Positions 25,917 through 35,393 are shown, counted from the first letter of the stretch. The stretch: 64,000 nucleotides of DNA from Devosia sp. Root413D1 (GCF_001425235.1 NZ_LMEA01000011.1:739522-803521); one strand, 5' to 3'. Program-made: numbers and translations. The notes: generated by a model not told the origin, from the sequence alone.

Positions 25917-26534
25917 ATGCGAAAACCCCAGAGCATGAAGGGCCTCGAGGAACTGGGCCGGGTGCGGCTCAGCCAGAACTTCTTCATGCGCGACTTCCTC
26001 TATTCGGAGATCGCCAGTTTCTATGGTATCCCCAATATTCCCGATGATCCCGACCTCGCCATCGCAGCCGGCAAACGCCTCTGCGAGGCGTGCCTCGAAC
26101 CGCTGCTGGCGCGCTTCGGCCGCATCTCGATCCGCTCGGCCTATCGCTCGCCCGCGGTCAACCAGTTCGGCAACGAGCATGACCTCAATTGCGGGCGCAA
26201 CGAGACCAATTTCGGCGGCCATATCTGGGACCGCCGCGACGCCCTGGGCGGCATCGGCGCCACCGCCTGCATCATCGTCCATGCGCTGATCCCATACTAC
26301 GAGGCCACCGGCCGCTGGGAAGCGCTCGGCTGGTGGATCCACGACCACCTGCCCTATGACGAACTCGAGTTCTTCCCCAAATTCGCCGCGGTCAACGTCA
26401 ACTGGCGCGAACACCCCAAGCGCCGCATCCACTCCTTCATCCCACCCCGTCGCGGCGTGCTGACCAAGCCGGGGATGGCGAATTTCGAGGGGCGGCACGA
26501 GGCCGAATATGCGGAGTGGCTGGCGGGGTTGTGA
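25917..26534 (+). CDS. Conserved protein, possibly peptidase M15-like fold
   Basis: A 205-residue protein without a signal peptide. The segment SIRSAYRSPAVNQFGNEHDL resembles the SGYRS-x-N stretch of D-Ala-D-Ala carboxypeptidase (M15/VanY) relatives, followed by GGHIWDRRD. The metal-binding set is not obviously complete, so I regard an enzymatic role as unproven. The ATG was chosen for AGGA/GAGG upstream; a second ATG six codons later is possible. Confidence 0.7.
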   Translation: MRKPQSMKGLEELGRVRLSQNFFMRDFLYSEIASFYGIPNIPDDPDLAIAAGKRLCEACLEPLLARFGRISIRSAYRSPAVNQFGNEHDLNCGRNETNFGGHIWDRRDALGGIGATACIIVHALIPYYEATGRWEALGWWIHDHLPYDELEFFPKFAAVNVNWREHPKRRIHSFIPPRRGVLTKPGMANFEGRHEAEYAEWLAGL

Positions 26535-26610
26535 GGGATCACCGGCGGGGCCACATCGCCCCCCTTACGGGGGAATTTATCCGGAGATTCTCGAACCCTC
26601 CTCCTCCCCC

Positions 26611-26757
26611 GGCCGTCATCCCGGCGAATGCCGGGACCCAGTGCTCCGACTTCTCAACGCGCGCGATCCCTCCGACCTTGCCGTGAAAGACCGGAGCGGT
26701 CCGTGCTCGCCCCACCCTCCGAGCGGTGGGTCCCGGCGTTCGCCGGGATGACGGCCG
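26611..26757. repeat. Intergenic inverted repeat, R3 variant
   Basis: GGCCGTCATCCCGGCGAATG and its inverse CGCCGGGATGACGGCC about 100 bases apart. This is the widespread alphaproteobacterial GTCATCCCGGCG type. It fills most of the 308-base gap before the formamidase gene. Confidence 0.8.
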
Positions 26758-26842
26758 GTGGGTCATGCCCGATCCTGCTGATGGGTAAGTGACAACCCTC
26801 CCCGCTCCCGCTACCCCTATGCGCCGAGGAGGAACCACCCCA

Positions 26843-27754
26843 ATGACCACGCATCGCTTTGTTGCCACCGAGTGGCACAATGTGCTGGGCACGCGCCCCC
26901 CTGCCTTCACCATCGCCTCGGGCGATATCGTGATCACCGAGACGCTCGATGCCTGGGGCTTCGATAAGGATGGGGTGCAGCGCCAGCCCGGGCCGAACCC
27001 GATGAATGGGCCGATCTTCATCGAGGGCGCCGCGCCGGGTGACGCGCTGAAGGTCGAAATCCTCCGCATGACACCGAACCGCGCCACCGGTTGGACCCGC
27101 TCGTCGCTGGCGGGGAACGTCGTCGATCCGGAATCGGTGCGCGACCTGCCCTCGCGCGAGACCGTCACCTGGTCGATCGACCGGCAGGCCGGCACCGCCC
27201 AGCTGCAGCCGCCGGTCAAGGGGCTCGAGCATTTCGTGCTGCCGCTCGAGCCGATGATCGGCTGCTTCGGCGTGGCGCCGAGCCTCGGCCAGGCCTTTTC
27301 CACCGCCACCAGCGCCGAGAATGGCGGCAACATGGATTATCGCGGCTTCGGCCCGGGCGCGACGGTTTGGTTCCCGGTGGCGGTCGACGGCGCGCTGTTC
27401 TTTCTCGGCGATTGCCACGCCGTGCAGGGCGATGGCGAGATCGTCGGCACCGGCATCGAGACCAGCTACGAGGTCGAAGTGCGGCTGACCGTCGAAAAGG
27501 GCCGGAAGCTGGTGTGGCCGCGCGGCGAGAGCGCTACCGAAATCTTCTCGGTCGGCAATGCCCGGCCGCTCGACCAGGCGCTGCAGCACGCCACCAATGA
27601 CATGTTCAACTGGCTCTGCACCGAGTACGGGCTCAGTAAGACCGCCGCCAGCCACCTGATGGGCCAGGTGGTGCGCTACGAGGTCGGCAACGTCTACGAC
27701 CCCGCCTACACCATGGTGTGCAAGATCCCCAAGCAGTGGCTGCCGCCCAAGTAA
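26843..27754 (+). CDS. Acetamidase/formamidase-family protein
   Basis: A 303-residue protein of the FmdA/AmdA family, which hydrolyses short amides such as formamide to the acid and ammonia. Family features are GPIFIEGAAPGDALKVEI, the NGGNMDYRGFGPG segment and FFLGDCHAVQGDGEIVGTG. GAGGAGGA precedes the ATG. It is followed 15 bases later by an oxidoreductase, so the amide substrate may be part of a larger catabolic route. Confidence 0.9.
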   Translation: MTTHRFVATEWHNVLGTRPPAFTIASGDIVITETLDAWGFDKDGVQRQPGPNPMNGPIFIEGAAPGDALKVEILRMTPNRATGWTRSSLAGNVVDPESVRDLPSRETVTWSIDRQAGTAQLQPPVKGLEHFVLPLEPMIGCFGVAPSLGQAFSTATSAENGGNMDYRGFGPGATVWFPVAVDGALFFLGDCHAVQGDGEIVGTGIETSYEVEVRLTVEKGRKLVWPRGESATEIFSVGNARPLDQALQHATNDMFNWLCTEYGLSKTAASHLMGQVVRYEVGNVYDPAYTMVCKIPKQWLPPK

Positions 27755-27769
27755 CCGCTGGAGGCGGCA

Positions 27770-28795
27770 ATGGCTGAGCGCATCGCGCTGGGAATGATCG
27801 GCTGCGGCTTCTTCGCGCAGAACCATCTCCATGCCTGGCAGGACCTCAAACCCGAAGGCGTCGATATCGTCGCCGTCTGCGATGTCGATGCCGAGCGGGC
27901 CCGCGCCGCCGCCGAGCGCTTCGGCGTGCCCCGCTGGTACACCGATGCTGCTGTGATGTTCCGCGCCGAGCAGCTCGGGCTGGTCGATATCGCAACGCAG
28001 ATGCAGAGCCACCTGCCGCTGGTGAAACTGGCGCTGAGCCACCAGGTGCCGACCGTCATCCAGAAGCCGTTCGGCCAGGATATTGCTGAGGTGCGTGAAA
28101 TGGTGGCGGCTGCGAAGGCCGCCAACATCTTCCTCGCCGTACACGAGAACTTCCGCTTCCAGAAGCCGCTGCGCCGTATCGCCGAAATCGTCCGCTCCGG
28201 CGCCATCGGCACGCCGACCTGGGCGCGCGTCAGCTTCCGTACCGGCTACGACATCTATGCCGGCCAGCCCTATCTCGCCGAACAGCAGCGTTTCGTACTG
28301 ATCGACCTGGGCGTCCACGTGCTCGATGTGGCGCGGGTGCTGCTCGGCGAGGTCGAGCATTCGACCGCCGAGTTGCAGCGTCGCAACCCCAAGGCCAAGG
28401 GCGAGGACACCGCCACCATGCTGCTGCGCCACAGCTCCGGCGGCGTCTCGGTGGTCGAGTGCACCTATGGCTCGCGCCGCCTGCCCGACAGTTTCCCCGA
28501 AACGCTGATCGAGGTGGAGGGCGACAAAGGCGCCATCGTCTCGCGCATCGGCAACAAGGTCGAAGTCACCATCAATGGCCGGATGGAAGTGCTCGACGAG
28601 GGCCCGGAAGTGCTGCCCTGGGCCGAGCGACCCTGGCATGTGGCGCAGGAAAGCGTGCTCGCCACCAACCGCCATATGCTCGAAGCCCTGCGCGCCGGCC
28701 GCCCAGCCGCTACCAGCGCCGAGGACAACCTCAAGACCTTCGCTCTGGTGGAAGCCGCCTATCTCGCCGCCGGCAAGGTGAAGCCCGAGGCATGA
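27770..28795 (+). CDS. Gfo/Idh/MocA-family oxidoreductase
   Basis: A 341-residue NAD(P)-dependent sugar oxidoreductase. The Rossmann loop is MIGCGFFAQNHLHAW; the EKP-like motif is QKPFGQD near residue 101. The C-terminal beta-sheet domain shows DLGVHVLDVARVLLG, with the catalytic-type Asp/His pair. It lies between formamidase and a phosphoesterase, and its stop overlaps the next start (ATGA). Substrate unknown. Confidence 0.9.
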   Translation: MAERIALGMIGCGFFAQNHLHAWQDLKPEGVDIVAVCDVDAERARAAAERFGVPRWYTDAAVMFRAEQLGLVDIATQMQSHLPLVKLALSHQVPTVIQKPFGQDIAEVREMVAAAKAANIFLAVHENFRFQKPLRRIAEIVRSGAIGTPTWARVSFRTGYDIYAGQPYLAEQQRFVLIDLGVHVLDVARVLLGEVEHSTAELQRRNPKAKGEDTATMLLRHSSGGVSVVECTYGSRRLPDSFPETLIEVEGDKGAIVSRIGNKVEVTINGRMEVLDEGPEVLPWAERPWHVAQESVLATNRHMLEALRAGRPAATSAEDNLKTFALVEAAYLAAGKVKPEA

Positions 28796-29559
28796 AAGCG
28801 CCGGCGCTCGACCGTATCGCCATCATCTCCGATATCCACGGCAACCTGCCGGCGCTCGGGGCGGTGCTGGCCGACATCGAGGCGCGCGGCATCACGCGGA
28901 TCTACGGGCTCGGCGACCTCGCCGGCAAGGGGCCCAGCGGCGCCGAAGTGATCGACATTTCGCGCCGGGTCTGCGTCACAACCGTCAAGGGCAACTGGGA
29001 TGCCGGGCTGGCCGATGGTGACGCAGATGCCATCTCCATCTGGCATCGCCGGCAATTGGGCCCCGAGCGACTCGCTTACCTCCGCGACCTGCCGGAAACG
29101 CTCGATTTTCGCCTCAGCGGCCGAAGTGTGCGGCTGTTCCACGCCTCGGCGCGCGGCATCAACCATCGGGTGCGCCAGTATGACAGCCGCGACGACCACC
29201 TCCAGATGTTCGACAACACCGACTTCACCGGCCACGGGCCGCTGCCCGACATCGTCGGCTATGGCGACGTCCACACTGCCTATGTGAAGACCTTCGCGCA
29301 TAAATGCCTGTTCAACGCCGGCAGCGTCGGCAACCCGCTCGACGTCCCTCTTGCCTGCTACGCCATTCTCGAGGGTCGCTTCGACGGCGCCGAGCCGGCG
29401 CCTTGGACGGTCAGCCTCGCTCGCCTGCCCTACGATATCGAGGCCTCCATCCGGCAGGCCGAGATCTCGGGCATGCCCGACCTCGAGTACTACATCAATG
29501 AGCTGCGCACCGCCCGCTATCGCGGCCTGACCCCGAAACCGCTCAAGGTACCCGGCTGA
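28792..29559 (+). CDS. Calcineurin-like (YfcE-type) metallophosphoesterase
   Basis: A 255-residue cytoplasmic phosphoesterase. The dimetal motifs are IISDIHGN, GLGDLAGKGP, VKGNWD and GYGDVHTAY; the last replaces the usual GHTH with GDVH. The start overlaps the stop of the oxidoreductase, so the two are coupled. It may remove a phosphate from a sugar-phosphate intermediate, which is inference from context. Confidence 0.88.
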   Translation: MKAPALDRIAIISDIHGNLPALGAVLADIEARGITRIYGLGDLAGKGPSGAEVIDISRRVCVTTVKGNWDAGLADGDADAISIWHRRQLGPERLAYLRDLPETLDFRLSGRSVRLFHASARGINHRVRQYDSRDDHLQMFDNTDFTGHGPLPDIVGYGDVHTAYVKTFAHKCLFNAGSVGNPLDVPLACYAILEGRFDGAEPAPWTVSLARLPYDIEASIRQAEISGMPDLEYYINELRTARYRGLTPKPLKVPG

Positions 29560-29598
29560 GGCAAGTGGCTGCCGACTGAGAGTTCAGCGGACACAAAA

Positions 29599-29680
29599 CC
29601 CCTCCCTCCCCCTTGTGGGGAGGGTAGCGTAGCTAGGGCCAACGGCCCCGTAGCGAAGCTGGGTTGGGGGTAGGCCCAGC
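29599..29680. repeat. Intergenic repeat, family R5
   Basis: CCCTCCCCCTTGTGGGGAGG followed by GTAGCGTAGCTAGGGCC and CCGTAGCGAAGCTGGGTTGGGG. The same arrangement occurs at 30768-30872. Confidence 0.7.
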
Positions 29681-29684
29681 TCCC

Positions 29685-30671
29685 CTACCCCCCGATCTTG
29701 CCGCCCAGCTCATCCTCAATGTGGATCCGGATGATCTCGTCAAAGCTCTGCTCGGCCTTGAACCCCAACCCAATCGCCCGCTTGGCGTCGAAATTGCGCG
29801 GCCAGCCCGCCACCATCGAGATGATCTTGGGGTCCGGCACATCCTTGATCAGGTTCACCGCCTTGTCGCCGGCCACCCGGCGCAGCGCCTCGATCTCCTC
29901 GCCCACCGTGGTCGAGAGCCCCGGCACCGAAAGGGTCCGGCGCCAGCCGAGCTTCGTCGTATCGAGCTCGGCGGCATGGGTCAGGAAACCGATCGCGGCG
30001 CGTGGGCTGGCGAACCAGTGGCGCACGTCCTTCGACACCGGCAGCACCGCCTCCTGCCCAACCAGCGGCTCGCGCAGGATATTGGAGAAGAACCCCGAGG
30101 CTGCCGCATTGGGCTTACCCGGCCGGATGGTGATGGTGGGCAGCCGAATGCCGACGCCGTCGACAAAGCCCTTGCGGGAATAGTCGTTGAGCAGGAGTTC
30201 GCAGATCGCCTTCTGCGTGCCGTAGCTGGTGAGCGGGGTGTTGAAGAACTCGTCGCCGATGGCTTCCGGGAACGGCGCGCCGAACACTGCGATCGACGAG
30301 GTGAAGACGAGGCGCGGCAGGTATGGCGCCTTGAGCCCTTCCTGGCGGATGGCTTCGAGCAGGAACCGCATGCCATCCATGTTGATGCGATAGCCCTTGT
30401 CGAAATCCGCCTCGGCCTCGCCCGAAACGATCGCCGCGAGGTGGAAGATCAGGTCGGGACGCGAGGCGATCAGCTTGCTCGCTTCACCCGGCAAGGAGAC
30501 GTCGGAGACCACCGTCGCCACGTCGCCGTTGAAATCGATCTTCGCCGGCTCGACCACGTCGGTGAGCGTGAACTTGCTGATGGCCTTGCCGCCCACCTGC
30601 CCCGACTTGAGCAGCGCAGACGTAAGCTTGCGGCCGATCATGCCGGCCGCCCCGATGATCAGGATATGCAT
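29685..30671 (-). CDS. denD: D-erythronate dehydrogenase-like SDR (DenD family)
   Basis: A 328-residue extended short-chain dehydrogenase. The Rossmann motif is IIGAAGMIGRKL, the catalytic region SSIAVFG and YGTQKAICE (Tyr-x3-Lys). The overall sequence fits DenD, which oxidises D-erythronate to 2-oxotetronate in C4 sugar-acid catabolism. GAGGAG precedes the ATG. No OtnK/OtnC genes are adjacent, so the real substrate may be a related sugar acid. Confidence 0.8.
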   Translation of the reverse strand: MHILIIGAAGMIGRKLTSALLKSGQVGGKAISKFTLTDVVEPAKIDFNGDVATVVSDVSLPGEASKLIASRPDLIFHLAAIVSGEAEADFDKGYRINMDGMRFLLEAIRQEGLKAPYLPRLVFTSSIAVFGAPFPEAIGDEFFNTPLTSYGTQKAICELLLNDYSRKGFVDGVGIRLPTITIRPGKPNAAASGFFSNILREPLVGQEAVLPVSKDVRHWFASPRAAIGFLTHAAELDTTKLGWRRTLSVPGLSTTVGEEIEALRRVAGDKAVNLIKDVPDPKIISMVAGWPRNFDAKRAIGLGFKAEQSFDEIIRIHIEDELGGKIGG

Positions 30672-30767
30672 GGAGTCTCCTCGGATTTTTGCCGGGAGAT
30701 TAGCGGCTGAGCCGCGAGGTGCAAGCGATGCTTTGGGTGGAAGCATCCTTTCGAGCGGGCTGCCCCA

Positions 30768-30872
30768 CCCCACCCTTAATCCCTCCCCATCATGGGGACG
30801 ACAAGTGGTCGCCCCGAGGGGAGGGTAGCGCAGCTAGGCGGAGCCGTAGCGGAGCTGGGTGGGGTGGGCCAC
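30768..30872. repeat. Intergenic repeat, family R5
   Basis: CCCTCCCC/GGGGAGGG arms around GGGACGACAAGTGGTC, followed by GTAGCGCAGCTAGG and CCGTAGCGGAGCTGGG. It lies in the 214-base gap between two minus-strand genes. Confidence 0.7.
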
Positions 30873-30885
30873 AAGCCCCGGCCCC

Positions 30886-31707
30886 TCAACACACGGTATT
30901 CAGCCGCTCCACACACACCCGCACCACCTCGTCTCCCGGCCGCTTCCACCAGTTGTCGCGGCTGAAGATCTCGACTTCCTGCGGACCGTGGTAGCCGGCG
31001 GCCTCGATCATGGCGCGGATAGCGGGGAGATCGATGACGCCGTCGCCCATCATGCCGCGATCGAGCAGCATGTCGGTGGTCCGCACCAGCCAGTCGCAGA
31101 TGTGGTGGGCAAAGATTCGCCCTTCGCGTCCGGCCCGGGCGATGGCGGCGGCAAGGTTGGGGTCCCACCAGACGTGATAGACGTCGATGGCGACGCCGAC
31201 CCCCTCACCCAGTTCGGCCGCGATGTCGAGCGCCTGGTCGATGGTGTTCACGCACGCCCGGTCGGCCGCATACATCGGGTGCAGCGGCTCGATGGCGAGC
31301 GGCACGCCGGCGGCGCGAGCATGCGGCAGCATCGCCGCGATGCCGTCCGTCACCATCTGCCGGGCCCCCGGCAGGTCGCGCGACGAGCCGGGCAAGCCGC
31401 CCACCACCAGCACCAGGCAATCGGCGCCGAGCGCCGCCGCCTCGTCGATGGCGCGGAGGTTGTCGTCGATATTGGCCTGCCGCCCCGCGGCGGTTTCCGC
31501 CGGAAACATACCACCGCGACAGAGCCCGGTGACGCGCAGGCCATTGGCCCTGACGATGCTGGCGGCCTCAGTGAGCCCGACAGCGGCCACCTGATCGCGC
31601 CACGGCGAAATGGCGGTGACGCCATGCCGGAGACAATCGTCGACCATCTGCGCAAAGCTTGAACCGTTGCGCAGGGTCGCGAGGTTCATGGAGAGTTGCT
31701 GGGCCAT
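30886..31707 (-). CDS. Sugar phosphate isomerase/epimerase (AP endonuclease 2 TIM-barrel family)
   Basis: A 273-residue TIM-barrel protein of the IolE/xylose-isomerase-like family. Visible barrel elements are AIEPLHPM (metal-binding Glu), VAIDVYHVWWDP, FAHHICDW and a final QEVEIFS with the second Glu. Such enzymes epimerise or dehydrate sugars and inosose-type cyclitols. It is clustered with DUF993 and oxidoreductase genes on the same strand. Confidence 0.87.
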   Translation of the reverse strand: MAQQLSMNLATLRNGSSFAQMVDDCLRHGVTAISPWRDQVAAVGLTEAASIVRANGLRVTGLCRGGMFPAETAAGRQANIDDNLRAIDEAAALGADCLVLVVGGLPGSSRDLPGARQMVTDGIAAMLPHARAAGVPLAIEPLHPMYAADRACVNTIDQALDIAAELGEGVGVAIDVYHVWWDPNLAAAIARAGREGRIFAHHICDWLVRTTDMLLDRGMMGDGVIDLPAIRAMIEAAGYHGPQEVEIFSRDNWWKRPGDEVVRVCVERLNTVC

Positions 31708-31726
31708 CAGAAGGGCAAAGCCGATA

Positions 31727-31861
31727 GAGACGGCCCCCTCCCGGCCTCCCCCATGAAGGGGGAGGTGAAGAGTCGAGGCTGGGGCACGATCGCGCCAAAC
31801 CCACAGGGCGGCACCTCCCCCCTTGTGGGGGAGGTTGGGAGGGCGCCGTCTCTCTCAGTCA
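31727..31861. repeat. Intergenic near-palindromic repeat, family R1 (full copy)
   Basis: Outer arms GAGACGGCCCCCTCCC and GGGAGGGCGCCGTCTC with two inner CTCCCCC/GGGGGAG hairpins and an internal segment GAAGAGTCGAGGCT that also occurs in the copies at 1561 and 42728. Confidence 0.8.
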
Positions 31862-31869
31862 GCACCACC

Positions 31870-33036
31870 TCAAACCACCCCATGCACAGCCAGCACCCGC
31901 TTCATCCGTTCTACCGCCAACCCAGGGTCAGCCAGCACCCGTGCCTTGTCGGCCAGCCGGAACAGCTCACTCAAATGCTGCAGCGAGCGGGTCGATTGCT
32001 GGCCGCCGATCATGGCGAAATGTTCCTGCAGCCCGTTGAGATAGGCGAGGAACACCACGCCGGTCTTGTAGAAGCGGGTCGGCGCCGCAAAGATGTGCCG
32101 GCTGAGCGGCACGGTGGGCTCGAGGAGCTCGAAGAACTCGTTGTCGCTGCCGCGCCCCAATGCCGCCAGCGCCGCCGAGGCGGCCGGAGCGATGGCGTCG
32201 AAAATGCCAAGCAGCGCGTCGGAATGGCCTAGCTCGTCGCCGGCGATCAGCTCGGCATAGTTGAAATCGTCGCCGGTATACATCCGCACGCCCGCAGGCA
32301 GCCGGCGGCGCATGGCGATCTCTTTCTCTTTGCTCAAGAGCGAGATCTTGATGCCATCAACCTTGTCGGCATGTGCGGCGATCACCTCGAGGCAGACATC
32401 CATCGCCGCGTTGTGGTCGGCCTTGCCCCAATAGCCCTCGAGAGCCGGGTCGAACATTTCGCCCAGCCAGTGGAGGATCACCGGCTGCTTCACCTGGCCG
32501 AGGATCCGACCATAGACCCGGGCATAGTCATCGGGCGATTTCGCCGCCACCTTGAGGGCGCGCGACGCCATCAGGATGATCCGGCCGCCCTCGGCTTCGA
32601 CGAACCCCACCTGCTCCTCATAGGCGCGGATCACGTCGTCGATGGTGACATCGGGACCTGGCGCCAGGTGATCGGTGCCGGCGCCATAGGCGATCAGCGC
32701 GTCGGACCGGCCGCGCGCCTCGGCCTGAGCCCGGCGGATCAACTCCTGCGCATCGCTCCAGGTGAGCCCCATGCCGCGCTGCGCCGTATCCATGGCTTCG
32801 GCCACGCCGAGCCCGAGATCCCACAGCCGGTGGCGGAATTTCAGCGTCGTGTCCCAGTCGATGGCCGGCGTCAGCCAGGGATCGTTCGCGGCCAGCGGAT
32901 CGGCCACCACATGCGCCGCGGCATAGGCGATGCGCGGAAAATCACTGGCAGCGTGTTTTTCGAACGGGATCGGCGTGCCGGTCAGGCGGTAGGTTTCGAG
33001 CGTACGGGTGGACATCGGAAGAATGAGCTCAGGCAC
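31870..33036 (-). CDS. DUF993 family (dihydrodipicolinate synthase-like) protein
   Basis: A 388-residue protein. The GTG start was chosen because AAGGAGG lies 5 bases upstream; longer starts are TTG. DUF993 proteins are TIM-barrel relatives of class I aldolases such as DapA/NanA; the segment KISLLSKEKE likely carries the Schiff-base lysine (IKIS). It is likely an aldolase or dehydratase acting on a sugar-derived keto acid. It is followed by the sugar isomerase and preceded by an oxidoreductase on the same strand. Confidence 0.85.
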   Translation of the reverse strand: MPELILPMSTRTLETYRLTGTPIPFEKHAASDFPRIAYAAAHVVADPLAANDPWLTPAIDWDTTLKFRHRLWDLGLGVAEAMDTAQRGMGLTWSDAQELIRRAQAEARGRSDALIAYGAGTDHLAPGPDVTIDDVIRAYEEQVGFVEAEGGRIILMASRALKVAAKSPDDYARVYGRILGQVKQPVILHWLGEMFDPALEGYWGKADHNAAMDVCLEVIAAHADKVDGIKISLLSKEKEIAMRRRLPAGVRMYTGDDFNYAELIAGDELGHSDALLGIFDAIAPAASAALAALGRGSDNEFFELLEPTVPLSRHIFAAPTRFYKTGVVFLAYLNGLQEHFAMIGGQQSTRSLQHLSELFRLADKARVLADPGLAVERMKRVLAVHGVV

Positions 33037-33063
33037 GCTCGCCTCCTTCAAACTCGGCTCGTG

Positions 33064-33186
33064 GGGCTACCCCCCTCCCAACCTCCCCCGCAAGGGGGGA
33101 GGTGCCCAGCAGTTCACTCGGCCGGATTCGTGCCACAAGCTCGATCGGCACCTTCCCCCTCGCGGGGAGGGTTGGGGAGGGGGGCG
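33064..33186. repeat. Degenerate R1 repeat
   Basis: CCCCCCTCCCAACCTCCCCC at the left and GGGGAGGGTTGGGGAGGGGG at the right form a long imperfect inverted repeat with the R1 inner hairpins (CCGCAAGGGGGGAGG, CCTTCCCCCTCGCGGGG). Confidence 0.75.
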
Positions 33187-33208
33187 CGGCAAACGCGATG
33201 CTCATCCC

Positions 33209-34363
33209 TCAAATCCCCAGCGCCGGCACATCCAGCCAGCGCCGTTCTTTCCAGCTTTGCAGCCCGAGCATGGCCAGCTGCACGCCCTTGGCGCCAGCCT
33301 CGAGGCCATAGGGCCAGGGGGCGTCTTCGGCGACGTGCTTCAGGAACATTTCCCACTGCGCCTTGAAGCCGTTCTGCGCCGGCCAATTGTCGGGCACCTC
33401 TTCCCAGTTCTGGAAGAAATCGATGGTCTGCGGCTGGTCGGGGTTCCACACCGGCTTGGGCGTATTCACCCGGTGCTGGCTGAAGCATTTGTGGAGGCCC
33501 GCGACGGCCGAGCCGTGCGTGCCATCGACCTGGAAGGTGACGAGATCGTCGCGGCGCACCCGCACGTCCCAGCTCGAATTGATGTGGGCGACGACGCCGC
33601 CCTTGAGCTGGAACGTCGCATAGGCCGCGTCGTCCGCATCGGCGGTGTAGGTGTTGCCGCGCTCATCTACTCGGGACGGAATATGCGTGGCGCCAAGGCA
33701 GCTTACCGCCTCGACTTCGCCGAACAGGTTATCCAGCACATAGCGCCAGTGGCACAGCATATCGAGGATGATGCCGCCGCCATCGGCTTTGCGGTAGTTC
33801 CAGCTCGGGCGCTGCGCCGGCTGGCCCCAATCGCCCTCGAACACCCAATAGCCGAACTCGCCGCGCACCGAGAGGATCCGGCCGAAGAACCCGGCGTCCT
33901 TCAGCATCTTGAGCTTCAGCAGCCCCGGCAGGAACAGCTTGTCCTGCACCACGCCATGCTTGACGCCCGAGGCCTTCGCCTTCTTTGCCAAAGCGACAGC
34001 GGACTCGAGGTCGTCGGAGACCGGCTTTTCGCAATAGACGTGCTTGCCCGCGTCGATCGCCCGGCTCAACAGCTCGGCTCGCATCTGGGTCGTGCCGGCA
34101 TCGAAGAACACTTCGTCCTCGGTGTCGGAAAGCACCTCGTCGAGGTCGGTCGACCAGCGCTTGATGTGGTGCTTTTCGGCGAGCCGCTGGATCTTCTCGC
34201 GATCACGCCCGACGATGATCGGGTCGACCACCAGCCGGTCGCCGTTCGACAGCACCACCCCGCCCTGCTCGCGAATGGCGAGGATCGAGCGCACCAGGTG
34301 CTGGTTATACCCCATACGGCCCGTCACGCCGTGCATGATCAGTCCCAGCCGACGCTCGGCCAT
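33209..34363 (-). CDS. Gfo/Idh/MocA-family oxidoreductase
   Basis: A 384-residue oxidoreductase; the open frame extends much further upstream across the TetR gene, but the ATG here has GGAGG 10 bases before it and a family-like N-terminus. Motifs: VYCEKPVSDD (EKP), then DMLCHWRYVLDNLFGEV in the C-terminal domain. It faces the divergent TetR gene across a region holding a GTAAC/GTTAC operator-like repeat, so it is probably controlled by that regulator. Confidence 0.9.
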   Translation of the reverse strand: MAERRLGLIMHGVTGRMGYNQHLVRSILAIREQGGVVLSNGDRLVVDPIIVGRDREKIQRLAEKHHIKRWSTDLDEVLSDTEDEVFFDAGTTQMRAELLSRAIDAGKHVYCEKPVSDDLESAVALAKKAKASGVKHGVVQDKLFLPGLLKLKMLKDAGFFGRILSVRGEFGYWVFEGDWGQPAQRPSWNYRKADGGGIILDMLCHWRYVLDNLFGEVEAVSCLGATHIPSRVDERGNTYTADADDAAYATFQLKGGVVAHINSSWDVRVRRDDLVTFQVDGTHGSAVAGLHKCFSQHRVNTPKPVWNPDQPQTIDFFQNWEEVPDNWPAQNGFKAQWEMFLKHVAEDAPWPYGLEAGAKGVQLAMLGLQSWKERRWLDVPALGI

Positions 34364-34400
34364 CCCTCGCTCCTCCTGCTTGCCGCAATTCGCTATGTTT

Positions 34401-34416
34401 GTAACTGCTTGGTTAC
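34401..34416. promoter_or_regulatory. Operator-like inverted repeat, probable TetR site
   Basis: GTAAC-6 bases-GTTAC followed by TTAG, 37 bases upstream of the oxidoreductase. The same 20-base pattern (TTGTAAC-N6-GTTA[CT]TTAG) recurs once, upstream of the ABC binding-protein gene at 35378. Confidence 0.65.
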
Positions 34417-34561
34417 TTAGATACACGTCGCTAGGATGGACCGTCAAGAGCGGCCGTCGGAGCTTGAACGAAAGCATGATTTTCGTCTCGGCCCAACGCG
34501 GCTGATGAACCGTCCTGTTACACTGGACAGCACAACCGCAACGGCGCGGGGAGTAGGATCG

Positions 34562-35242
34562 ATGGCGAGCGAGGTGGCAGCGGTGAAGGTTCGGCGGCGC
34601 GCCGCCACGCCGGCACCGGTGCGTCCGCGCGATGCCGAAAAGACCAAGGCCTCGATCCTCAAGGCGGCGCGCGACGAGTTCTGCGAAGAAGGCTTCAACG
34701 GCGCCCGGGTCGATGCCATTGCCGACCGCGCCAAGGCCAATAAGCGGCTGCTCTACCACTATTTCGGGAATAAAGAGGCTCTGTATCAGGCCGTTCTGCT
34801 CGACGCCTACCAGGAAATCCGCCGCGGCGAGCGCGAGCTGCGCATCAGCCAGTATGATCCGGTAGAAGCTATCGACCGGGTTATCCGGTTTACATTCCGG
34901 CACTTCCTCGCCAACCCGTGGTTCCCGCGGCTGCTGTCTGTGGAAAACCTGCAGAACGCCAAATTCGTCAAGCAGATCAAGAATCTCGACGAGATCCGCT
35001 CGCCCATCGTCGGCGAGCTGCAGGAGATCGTGAAGCGGGGCCATGCCGAGGGCACGTTCCGCACCGATGTGGACCCGATGCAGCTCTACATCTCGATTAT
35101 CTCGCTGTGCTATTTCTATGTCTCGAACATGCAGACGCTGTCGGTGGTTTTCGGCAAGGACCTCAGCCAGTTCGCGCTGATCCAGGATCGCGAAGCGCAG
35201 GCCGTGCAGATGGTCGTCGACTACCTCCGCACCCGCCGCTGA
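34562..35242 (+). CDS. TetR/AcrR-family transcriptional regulator
   Basis: A 226-residue repressor. The DNA-binding helices are ILKAARDEFCEEGFNGARV and RAKANKRLLYHYFGNKEALY. The ligand domain includes the C-terminal TetR_C_33/CadA-like helical part. The ATG with GGAGTAGGA upstream was chosen over two earlier in-frame starts. It sits between two matching operator-like repeats, one before the divergent oxidoreductase and one before the downstream sugar importer. Confidence 0.9.
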   Translation: MASEVAAVKVRRRAATPAPVRPRDAEKTKASILKAARDEFCEEGFNGARVDAIADRAKANKRLLYHYFGNKEALYQAVLLDAYQEIRRGERELRISQYDPVEAIDRVIRFTFRHFLANPWFPRLLSVENLQNAKFVKQIKNLDEIRSPIVGELQEIVKRGHAEGTFRTDVDPMQLYISIISLCYFYVSNMQTLSVVFGKDLSQFALIQDREAQAVQMVVDYLRTRR

Positions 35243-35377
35243 GCCGCCGAATAGAGCCTGCCGCAACGCGCTTCGCTGCCGACTCACCCCGGCGCTAGGC
35301 GGTTACCGGCGCGATTCTGCCCGGCTTTGGTGCCAAACTGCACCTGCTTGACAGGCCGCACGTCCCGGCCCATGGTT

Positions 35378-35393
35378 GTAACCAGTTAGTTAT
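35378..35393. promoter_or_regulatory. Operator-like inverted repeat, probable TetR site
   Basis: GTAAC-6 bases-GTTAT followed by TTAG, 69 bases before the binding-protein gene. It shares spacing and flanks with the repeat at 34401. Confidence 0.65.

Noticed and set aside
33209..35287. A 692-codon minus-strand frame that would fuse the oxidoreductase to sequence across the TetR gene
   Set aside because: The oxidoreductase has a good internal start with ribosome binding site, and the upstream part is antisense to a clear TetR regulator.
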